DNA of 17,500 nt, from assembly GCA_905221605.1 (NCBI GenBank), contig CAJNDS010000224.1, positions 599,085 to 616,584 of the forward strand, read 5' to 3'. Positions 1 to 8,800 of the stretch are shown here, in pieces. The notes under the pieces are model-generated. The model did not search any database. It was given only the letters and a program-made list of their open reading frames with translations, and was not told the DNA's origin. Position 1 is the stretch's first letter; each line of letters begins with the position of its first letter. The position numbers and the translations under genes are program-made. The stretch is from Symbiodinium natans (lineage: Eukaryota > Sar > Dinophyceae > Suessiales > Symbiodiniaceae).

Positions 1-273
1 AGCCGTACCGTGCCAGGCTTCAAAGGTCTGCTTCTGCCTTCACAGCCCTGCGCTACCTCTCTTGTCGAAGTGATTTACTGGCACATCAGACAAACGACTA
101 CGACGCAATGGGGCAATGCGCTGTACGATCCCTCACCCTAAGCCCAAACTCGCCTGGCGATGAAGGGTTAAAGGTTAAAAAAGGAGTTTGGTTACTCAAG
201 CCTCATTTCTCAACCATTGTGCGTGCCTGGACTTGTGAGCAAGTGCGCTCAACACGTCAGCTGCGTGCATCAG

Positions 274-1390
274 GCCCAGTGGCAGCGTGCATTGGTGCTT
301 GGGACCAGGCTTGAGGAGGCCAACCTGGAGGACTCGACGCGATGATTCCCGGAACATATCCCCCTCCCTGCTCATGCTAGGGAGATGGAAGTGAGATGAC
401 TACCAGAGTGTCCTTTTTTTCTTGGCACTCCCCCCTGCAACAGGAGGACCGCTACACCTGCACGGCCATGATGCCAGCAGCGGTGTCAGCGGTGTGGCAG
501 CTGGCCCTGGTGCTGCTCCAGGAAGCCCTTGGACGTTTTCCTTGGGGAGTGACCGAGATGAGCTACAGCTCAGCGATGGCGACGGGTGAGAAGGCTTCTG
601 CGTGGCAGACGTCCTTGCGTCTCTTTCACGAGCTCGAGGCGAGGAGGCTGGAGACGGGTTTGGTGGCTTGGCGGCTGCTCCTTCTAAGTCTTTTGTTTAT
701 TTTTGGATGTTTTCGGAGGCGCTTCCCAAATGCTCCTTGTAGGCGATGGTTTCTTATTGCTTGCCAGGTGCCCCACAATGTAGCCATCAGCTCTTGTGAG
801 AAGGGCCTTCGTTGGAGGGAAGCCCTCCGCTTGCTGGCAGTGGCCCAGGGACTGGAACCCAGTGCCATCAGCTACGCTGCCGCCATGTCTGCCTGTCTAA
901 ATGCGGGGCAGACATCGAGGGCCATGTGGTTGTTGCGGGACTTTGAGTCAAAGCAGCTGCCGTCGACAGACGTGTGGTGTAGCACAGCACTGATGGTGTG
1001 TCGGAGGCTTTGACCTGCACATGGTCGCAGCGGTAGCGGCGGTAGCGGGTCATGGGATGAGGAATTCTTTGACTCTCTGGTGCGTGCTTGTGTTGCGAGA
1101 GCTAAACACGAATGATAAGGAAAGCTGCCGACTGGAAGCACTGCCTGTGCCTGTTGGAGACGGCACGCACTTCCAGCTTCCAGGCAAGAGCAGCCCTGTT
1201 CCATCCGGATTCCATCCTCACTGTGTAGGCTCAACCACATGTTCAGGTAGGCCCGAAACATCCTTCGGTCTCTCACCTTGTCTGGCGCACTTTGCACCCT
1301 GGCCAGCTGGACCGGGCAGCGATCAGCGCTGCGGTGGCTGCTTTGGAAACTTTCGAGGGCACCGTGCCGGCCGGGCCGGTCCTGTTCTGA
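274..1390 (+). CDS. Pentatricopeptide-repeat (PPR) protein, 3' part, 3-4 exons
   Basis: Exons are read at 274-330, 444-650 and 768 to about 995, with a possible last exon at 1307-1390 ending in TGA. The first three join in phase (GA donors at 331 and 651, both acceptors AG|G) and give at least four ~34-residue PPR units. Diagnostic pieces are AQWQRALVLGTRLEEANLE, then EDRYTCTAMM and WQLALVLLQEAL, then MSYSSAMATGEKASAWQ with LRLFHELEARRL, then VPHNVAISSCEKGLRWREAL, then ISYAAAMSACLNAG. PPR proteins bind RNA as alpha-hairpin arrays, usually in plastids or mitochondria; that role is inferred. The start lies upstream of the window, so no targeting peptide can be judged. The end is uncertain: the frame runs to a TGA at 1013 if the third exon is not spliced, or a GT donor at 996 joins in phase to 1307 (LDRAAISAAVAALE). 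The PPR call is firm; the last exon is tentative. Confidence 0.75.
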
Positions 1391-1691
1391 TCCGGCCACG
1401 TTGGGGGATGTTCAGGGATGCATCGCGCGGCATTCGCGGGGCTTTAGGCTACTGTCGGGGGTGCTTTGTTGGGGGTTGTTGGGGATTCCGACACGATTTG
1501 GCTCCAAAGGGCCTCTGTCTCAATGCTACGGTGCCAGCCCGACACAACGAAGCAAAGGAAAACGAGGTCTCTGCCTGGCGAGGATCTGCGATGGACCATA
1601 AAGAAGTGGGCCCTAAGACGGCCGAAATATCTTGGGGTTTGAGAGATTTCAAGGCGGTGTCAGCGGTGTCCCCCCCGAGTGTCTTTGTGAG
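1391..1691. other. Spacer or intron between PPR gene and first visible enolase exon
   Basis: No protein family is recognisable in any frame here. It ends in a pyrimidine-rich stretch and the AG acceptor at 1690-1691 used by the first visible enolase exon, so at least its 3' part should be intron. It is too short to hold the missing ~140 N-terminal enolase residues in the intron-rich style of this gene. Confidence 0.5.
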
Positions 1692-4500
1692 GTTCGTGAT
1701 GCCGGTGCCTTCCTTCAACGTGATCAACGGCGGGAGCCACGCCGGGAACCGCCTGGCCTGCCAGGCGGGCGAGTGCTCCAAGATATTGGTGGGGGTTGTT
1801 TATGTGAGTGCGCTGATCCTTTGCCAGCTAAGTAGGTAGTTGCTGATCCTCCAGTGCGATGCCACACTCAGTTCTGGCGCCCGCACAAATGCGAGAAATG
1901 CTTCGCATGTCTGGCCCTCGCCGCATTCGTTGCCGCACATGTTTTGGGGAAGGAGTTCATGATCCTTCCCGTGGGCGCCGCCTCCTTCAAGGAGGCGATG
2001 ATCATCGGCGCCGCACCTCGGTAGCACCACAAAGTGGGCACAGCCCGACAAAAAGGAGGCTCTGCCTCTTTCTCCTGTCCTGGATTCTCTGTCATTTCTC
2101 GAAAGAGAGGAAGTCTACCACAACCTCAAGAGCGTGATCAAGAAGAAGTACGGCCAGGATGCGTGCAACGTGGGCGACGAAGGCCGAACAAGTGCCGAGC
2201 ATCAGATCAGGAACATGAATTGAGAGCCACTGGAGAAGCGGAGAGAAAATGTAGCTGTTCGTGTACATCCAACTTTATTCGCTTCTTCCGCTTTTTTGCC
2301 TGCGAGGCGGTTTTGCACCCAACGTGCAGGACAACAACGAGGCCCATCTCGGCAGATCCGATGCGGCAAGGGCAAACGGGTGAAAAGGGTGCAAATGGAG
2401 GGCAAAAAATATTTAGGGGGGGGGGGGGGGCAAAAACTTACAGTGAAAAAGGGTGGGGGGGGGGTGGCTGTGCTTCTGCCCTTTTCTGCACAGCCTGAGG
2501 CTTTGGATGTGCTGATGGAGGCCATCAAGAAGTCGGGCCACGAAGGCACCCGTCGCTTGTTGCGAGCATAGGGCCTCTGACTTGTTCCCCTTTTTTTTCG
2601 GAGGCAAGGTGAAGATTGGCACGGACGTGGCAGCCTCGGAGTTCTACAAGGCCGAGGAGAAGGTGTGGGACGCTGGTCACGGTGTTGTGAGGATGGGCTT
2701 CGTATGGCTTCGCGTTTCCTTTGCGATGTTTTTTCTGGGCAGATCTACGACCTGGACTTCAAGAACGAGGGCGGCGGTGCCGCCGAGATGAAGAAGTCCG
2801 TGCCGCAGCTCATCGAGTACTACAAGTCCTGGCTGTCCAAGTACCCCTTCGTCTCCATTGAGGCCGGATGTGTGTGACTTAGGCTCCTTCTACCTCACTC
2901 TTTCCCGCTTCGCTCTTTCCCTTCGCTCTCTCGCTTCGCTCGCTCGCTTCGCCAGCTTGGCCCATCTGCGATGTTTCGAAGGATCCCTTCGACCAAGACG
3001 ACTGGGACGCCTACAAGATGTTCATGGCCGACGTTGGCAAGGCGCATGGCGCATTCTCTGAGCTCCCTGCCCACCTTTCATGCATACGCAAAGTAAACAA
3101 GCAACATTGCACCATCACGCTTGAGGACACTCAGATCGTCGGAGACGACCTGCCGCGCCCACTGTTTGCGAGCCAGTGCGGGATTCGCTGCAAGCCGTTT
3201 GCTTCCAAGGCTGGTCACGAACCCCACCCGCGTGAAGAAGGCCCTGGAAGTGGGTGCCTGCAATGCCCTGCTGCTGAAGGTGAACCAGCCGCTTGCTGCA
3301 CACCTAAGCGAAGCAAAACGCGAAGCAAAACGCGAAGCAAAATGCGAAGCAAAATGCGAAGCAAAATGCGAAGCACATTGAAGCAAGCTTTCAAGGAGCC
3401 TGTGAAGGGCACCAGCCACGAGAATCAGAGGCGACTTGTGAGCCAAGGATCGGCTCCATTACCGAGGCGATCGAGGCGGCCAACATGTCCATGGATGCTG
3501 GCTGGGGCGTGATGGCCTGGAGCTGAGCTGCGGGAGGGTTGGGGGTGAATGATGGCAGGTCTTCGGGAGGTGGGACGGTCGAGAAGCGCAGACCTTGGAG
3601 GGGCCGCAGTGCTAGACGCACAGACGAGATCAGACCAGTCGGTTCTTGCGCGAAAATGCACTGAACTCTTAGCCATGGAACGCAGACTGATACAACCCGA
3701 ATGTCGGGTGTGCGATGTGCACGGGACAGGGGTCACCCGCCCTGACTTCCAAAGCCCACGGAAGAAGAGGAGGGGGAGGGGGAGTGAGCGAGAGAGAGGC
3801 AGTGGTGAAAGACAGTGAGAGGGAATGAAAGAGCCGTTCGATTTGCATCGGTCGCGGAGGTGTCCCATCGCTCCGGTGAGACCGAGGACCATATCTCTTC
3901 TCTGTGTGCATATTGGACTTTCTGGGGGAGGGAAAGGGGGGTTTGATTCGGGATGATCTCACAGCTTCGTTCACCTGGCAGGACTCCTTCATCGCAGACT
4001 TGGTTGTGGGACTTCGTGTCGCGGCAGAAACATCTTTCTCGGGCCTCGATGCCCCCCTGATGCCCCTCCCCCCCTGCGCGCCACAAAGCTTCGTAAGTCC
4101 TCACCCCATCGTTCACCGAACTCAGGCACGGGGCAGATCAAGACGGGAGCACCTTGCCGCTCCGAGCGTCTGGCCAAGTACAACCAGCTGACGCTTGGAT
4201 TCAAGTGGGGGGGCTTGAGAGCCGCTTTGGAGCCGCTTGAGGCTTGAGGATCTCTTTTAAGCTTCCCCCGATGTCTTTTTTTGTTCTGGGCTGTGCTCAA
4301 AGAGGTGGGTGGGGGGGGGGGGCATGGGGCTTTCTCTCCAGAGCGCATACGAATGATAAAGAGTTTGGGATACAACAGCTCTCCTCCAGTGCTTTGGTGT
4401 GCGGTGTGCTCTGAGGATTCGCATCGAAGAGGAGCTCGGACCTTTGTGCAGCCTCTTTGCCGGCAGTTTGTGGATCCGTCTCCGCCCCTGCCCGCCCTAA
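1692..4500 (+). CDS. ENO: Enolase (phosphopyruvate hydratase), catalytic domain, 15 exons, N-terminal part absent
   Basis: Enolase converts 2-phosphoglycerate to phosphoenolpyruvate in glycolysis, normally as a Mg-dependent dimer. Exons: 1692-1764, 1953-2012, 2110-2182, 2307-2341, 2500-2545, 2604-2662, 2743-2862, 2982-3041, 3126-3151, 3210-3287, 3448-3514, 3860-3886, 3982-4015, 4126-4189, 4416-4500. The phases agree and give 301 residues. Signatures in order: [91 protein letters not shown]. By yeast numbering His159, Glu168, Glu211, Asp246, Glu295, Asp320, Lys345, His373 and Lys396 are all kept. The family is ~430-440 residues; about 140 N-terminal ones are not found upstream. Fourteen introns (58-345 bp) have donors GC x10, GT x2 and GA x2; 14 of 15 acceptors are AG|G. 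The last exon ends in an unusual tail ([11 protein letters not shown], stop 4498-4500). Whether a full protein is made is open. Confidence 0.95.
2416..2464 (+). repeat. Poly-G tracts in enolase intron 4
   Basis: There is a run of 15 G (2416-2430) and a run of 10 G (2455-2464) inside the intron at 2342-2499. A third run of 12 G sits at 4311-4322 in intron 14. Such runs could fold into G-quadruplex and are prone to length errors in sequencing, so the exact counts are unreliable. Confidence 0.8.
2907..2952 (+). repeat. TTCGCTC-type repeat in enolase intron 7
   Basis: This degenerate pyrimidine-rich repeat contains GCTTCGC at 2907, 2933 and 2946. On the other strand each copy reads GCGAAGC, the same heptamer that is tandemly repeated in intron 10 in the opposite orientation. 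Confidence 0.75.
3308..3379 (+). repeat. Six tandem 12-bp units carrying GCGAAGC, enolase intron 10
   Basis: The unit is GCGAAGCAAAAC or GCGAAGCAAAAT, six times in exact 12-bp register (starts 3308, 3320, 3332, 3344, 3356, 3368), the last copy diverged. It lies inside the intron at 3288-3447. Because 12 is a multiple of 3, it creates spurious open frames on both strands (Ser-Lys-Thr/Met-Arg repeats) that are not genes. Confidence 0.9.
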
Positions 4501-5440
4501 ACCCTATCACCGGCCCCTATCACCGGACCTCTCCCCTACTGTGCCGCAGCGTTTGAGTTTCCAGATCTCAGGCTTTGCTGGCGTGAATTTTCGGAGGCCC
4601 TGAGCCCACTAAAGTTTGAAAGAGTGCCTGTGTCACAGCTGCAAAATGCGGACTCTCACTTTTCACGTGAGTGCCCAATGGCGCGCTCTCGTAATACGCC
4701 CCTCCGTGGCCTTGTGTCCAAGCACAAGCTGCGGTTCGGCGCAGCGGCCCCAAAAAGTCGGAATTCGCTTTTGCTGTCCACTTCCGCTGTCTTTTCACAG
4801 CTCCTGTGTTGGGTACAAGAAGGACAAAATCCTTCAAAAGTCTACGTCAACCCTATGTTAGCGCATTCCGGTAGACATCGGGTTCTCGTGGTGCTATGGC
4901 GTGTGTAATGTTTTTTGTGTTGTGCACAGGACGCTTCGGCCGCAGCCTCCCACAATTGCTTTAAGAGGGATGCTGTCAACGCAGTTCGAGAGGGCAAAGG
5001 CCACACAAAGCATGCTGAAGATGCTGAAGAAATGCATTTGCCCCGTGCTCAGACCGAGTGTATTACAGAAGCGACAGAGAAGCGTGAGAAATGAAGAAAA
5101 AGCGAGTGGTGCGAATAAAGTGCCAAAAAACTGATCCGTGAAACGCTGCGCCTCAAGCTCTTTGGGCTGCGGGGGTTTCCACCGGGGGCGCTCCTTGCCG
5201 GGCGCTCCCGGCGCTGGGGCCTCGGAAGCACTTTCCCCGGCGTTCCGCTCCACAGAACTGGACTATACTCCACTGTGCTCCACTATACGCTTTTCCATGT
5301 CAGGCGGCTTCTTTGTTGTTTTAATGACTGTGGGCCAGATTTCTCTCATCATCCGAGGCTGACCCAAGCATGGAGGGCGGCGAGCTCTCGGCGGGAGTCT
5401 TGGGATCTCTCTGCGCGTTCCGTGCGCACCCTCGCCATCC
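4501..5440. other. Region without a recognisable gene between enolase and the TPR gene
   Basis: Several short frames are open (for example 4624-4908 and 4930-5094, + strand), but none shows a known motif or joins in phase to a neighbour. It should hold the enolase 3' UTR and the 5' end of the TPR gene. A direct repeat of CCTATCACCGG occurs at 4503-4525 just after the enolase stop. Early TPR-gene exons could hide here, but none could be supported. Confidence 0.5.
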
Positions 5441-5446
5441 CCGTCC

Positions 5447-5889
5447 TATGACTCCGTTCGTGTTGGCGGATCGCCAACGTCCGAGGTGGCGAGATCCGAC
5501 AACCTTGGAGCCCGCTATGGTCGCTTGGTGGATGGTCTCTAGCAGTCTCTATAGGCGTACATAAGCATGGGTGCCTGGCGGCGCCTGATTTCTTGAACGC
5601 TAGCTATGCTATGTCCTTGTCATTCCTTGCTCAGAAAAGCGGTCCAAAGACAAGAGCCTCTCCGAGAAGGAGCGCGAGGCGCTTTGCACTCTCCGGAGAT
5701 CTGCGGAGCCACACTTAGGTGGGAAGGTTGTGGTACCACACTCGATGTCCTTGGCACAGGCGGCACTGTACTTCACCTATGCCGAGAAGCATATGCATGA
5801 GGAGCAGGTCGCGTCACAGAGAGTGGCCGTGTTCGCCCTCTGACCACTTGCCGTTCCAGGCCGATGAGGCGCTGAAGCACACAGAGGAG
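5447..5889 (+). CDS. TPR gene, first visible exon block (4 exons)
   Basis: Exons are about 5447-5534 (frame open from 5363, true start unknown), 5635-5678, 5760-5807 and 5860-5889. The first carries a Ser/Gly/Arg-rich stretch ending [12 protein letters not shown] donor at 5535 in phase 1 joins to 5635 to give [22 protein letters not shown] donor at 5679 joins to [16 protein letters not shown], and a GT donor at 5808 joins to [10 protein letters not shown]. From 5760 on this is TPR-like. The 5447 exon is the weakest: it is supported by phase and hydrophilic character only. If the 5679 intron is not used the frame stays open through 5807, so that intron is an inference from the AG|G pattern. 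Confidence 0.6.
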
Positions 5890-8800
5890 GCGCCCTCTCT
5901 GCCTTCAAGTTTTCTCTCTAACAGATGCCCTGTCGTCCCAACATCCTCCATGGCAACACACACACACACATGTATGCATGTATGGTTATAGATGTGCATG
6001 TATGTTGTGTACATGCGTATATGGTTTTATGTTTATGTGTATATTTGACTAGGCATGTGTGTGTGTGTGTAACTCTGTGTGTGTGTGTGTATGTATGTAT
6101 ATGTACATGTACGTGTACATGTATATGTATATGTATATGTATACGTATACGGATACGGATACGTACATATGTAGACATCTATGTTTGCATGCGGATATAT
6201 GTATATATATATAGATGTATATATAGATAGTACCCCCCCCATGAACCTACCTTCTGGTTTTCTGTTATCTCAAGGTGTAGGATTTAGGATTCGGCCTGCA
6301 ATCAAAAGTTCTTTTCTTTACCAATGTTTTCGAAAGGCTGCCTAAGTTTGTTCCACAGACGTCTTAACATGGGGAAAACCAATCTTGTCTGAGCCAAACA
6401 CCGCCAAAGAAAAACAGTACAAGCCATGATTATCCGAACTATTTTGCTGTGGTGGCCGAGAGTTTCCAAAATCATTTGTTTTAAATTGTTTTTATTGGCA
6501 CAACATCGGCTGTAGCGCTATTTTCTGAGAGTGGCCTTGCAAAAACATTGGTTGTGCCGATGCTTTTTGAAGGCATGCTTGCGAACGCATGGGTTTCACC
6601 GATGTTTCCTGAGGGTGTCCTTAAACATCGGCCTTGGCGATGTTTTCTGAGACTGGCCTTCCCAAACCATTGGCTCTTGCCGATGTTTTTTTTGAAGGCA
6701 GGCTTGCGAACACATTGGTTTTACCGATGTTTCCTGAGGGTGGCCGTGCAAAAACATTGGTTTACCGATGGTTTTTGTAGGCATGCCTTCGAAAGCATTG
6801 GAAAAGCCAATACAAAACCATAACAAACATGAAAACCATCATCATTCACGAAACTAAATCGCTGGGCAAGAGAATGAAGCACAGCTCCTGGGACAACCGA
6901 TGCACGAAGTAGTTCCCATAAATCAGAGACTAACTTCCTCCTTTTGTACTTATAGCGAGTAGTTGCGTTCATTCGTTGAATCGACGTAACAAATGGCTGG
7001 TAGAAAAACACACCCTCATCTAAACGAATAAACTTAAAAGTGAACCGGGTAGATTAGCAATATTGGAGGCCGACTACAGTTCTTAGAATAAACGAGTACT
7101 CGTTCAAGGCCATGGAATTTGGGAAGAATATGAAGGACAGATTTGCACTTTAATTCGCGACTCTACGACTGAAGCCGAAACAGTCTAACAAGTACAAACT
7201 GACCTCCAATGGACAATTACGTTCTTTGCAGGTGCATCTCGAGGGAACTGATATGATTGAGTATTGATTGTTGTTAAGCTTTCCTCGTTGGAATAGATGA
7301 AACTTATTGTTCTTAGCACGGAGCCATTTGCTTTCAACAGCTAAATTCGAAAAAACGGCCTTGCATGCAAGAAACTCAAGCGCGCACATGCATACATACT
7401 AGTTGCACTGCATGTTCGTCTTATGTATATGCATATGCTTATGTTTATGTATATGTATATGTTTTATGTACATGTATGTCAGTTTAGTAGATACCAGTTT
7501 GCAGCCCCAGATGTAGAAACCTGAGAGAAGCTCACTGTGCGCGCCTCCGGAGGCCCTGAGCCGCTTTCGGCAGTTGGGGGCCTCGGGGGTTTCTGTGGAG
7601 ATTCGGAGATTCGGTGAAATCAGCTTGTGAGGCGGTCTTTGGGGAGGTGAGAAGCAGACGTCAGCTGTCCCCCCAACAAAATCGAATGATCGATACGTAA
7701 CTGCTCGCAGGCTTTTGCTTTTAAGGGTCGCTACTTCATTCAAAGTGGCTTTCTTTGTCCCTTGCGGCCAAGGCTGGGTGATGAAACAGGGATCGCGGAT
7801 AGCATCCGTTTCCTGGATGCAGCTCAGTCGATCGATGGAGCGTTGTCCACGGACACACTGGGTTCTGGTCGGTTCTTGCCGTTTCCTGTGTGCGCAGAAG
7901 GGCTTCAGTCGGCTACGGCTACGGTGCGAAGAGTGGAGCAGCGAAGCAGCGAAGCAGCTGCTACGCGCTGTTACGAATTTGCATCCCATGAACGGCTCTC
8001 AGGAATCAAGATCCACGTCCTTTGCTTCAAGGTGCGCCTTTGTATGCTTTTCGACGTTCTCGGTGTTCAGCATATGCGGTCGCTTTCCGTGTTGAAGTAC
8101 AGATCTCATTGGTGTCAGGACAGGCGGAAAGAGGCCAACCTGGTGGCAAAGGAGGAGCTTTCCAGAATCCGCTCTCAGAAGGCGCCCCCTTCTTGCATGG
8201 GAGCACCACTGGGAGCAGAGTGCTGCCGCGAGAGACATGCACACATATGTGAGAGCAATAGAGCAATGCATGCGGGAGAGTCGCAGACGAGCGCTTTTGA
8301 GAGCAGGACCGACAAGGGGAGGGCAAAATGTTGTCCGTGGCTCAACCCACAAGCGACCTTTTAAGCGGCAGTGATGGTGCATGCATGCCTTGGGGTGCAT
8401 TCCGTGGTGCAATGAGCAGTTGCTCTATTCTCTCTCAGGCTTTCCCTGGCAGAGGTCAACACAGAGCGCCAGACACCAAGTGCAAGGATTCCTTGCAATC
8501 TTGCGTGTTTTTGACCCACCGATACGGCTCGTCTAGGCCGTGGCTACAAAAACCGCCAGGAAGCACGGATCTGGGCAAACGAGGCAGCTTGAAGCCACAA
8601 GTTACTAGCCGTGGTGCGTCGGAAAGTGCATAAAGTGTAGGAAAGTGTGGACGTTTGCAATCCCACGGCAGTGCATGCCAGGCTCTGGACATCTTCCGGA
8701 TGAGTGGCGACAAGAAGTGGGGGGGCCTAACGGGGCCCAAAACGGGGCCCAAAACGGGGCCCAGCACGGGGGTGAGATGGGAGAGCTCTCCAGTGGAGCG

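Noticed and set aside
658-767. GT-AG intron in the PPR gene starting at 658
   Set aside because: It would shift the frame; the GA donor at 651 keeps phase and restores a normal PPR register.
872-1399. 175-codon minus-strand frame
   Set aside because: It is antisense to PPR exons, with no recognisable motif.
1021-1839. 272-codon + strand open frame overlapping the start of enolase
   Set aside because: It contains the first enolase exon in frame ([14 protein letters not shown]) but runs through introns on both sides; the rest matches nothing and is intron read-through.
3308-3379. Possible CRISPR-like or protein-coding repeat
   Set aside because: The units are 12 bp with no spacers, inside a eukaryotic intron; it is a simple tandem repeat.
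3018-3512. 164-codon + frame with Ser-Lys-Thr/Met-Arg repeats
   Set aside because: It is produced by the 12-bp intron repeat; the enolase exons inside it belong to other phases.
4495-4506. Telomere or interstitial telomeric array
   Set aside because: Only about 1.7 units of CCCTAAA; too short to call an array, so kept only as a curiosity in the enolase tail.
7399-7989. 196-codon minus-strand frame
   Set aside because: It runs into a TATG microsatellite (His-Ile-His-Lys tail), overlaps a longer + frame and has no domain; it lies in an intron.
7762-8364. 200-codon + strand frame
   Set aside because: No motif is recognised beyond one short TPR-like piece; it overlaps antisense frames of similar length, as expected by chance in GC-richer DNA.
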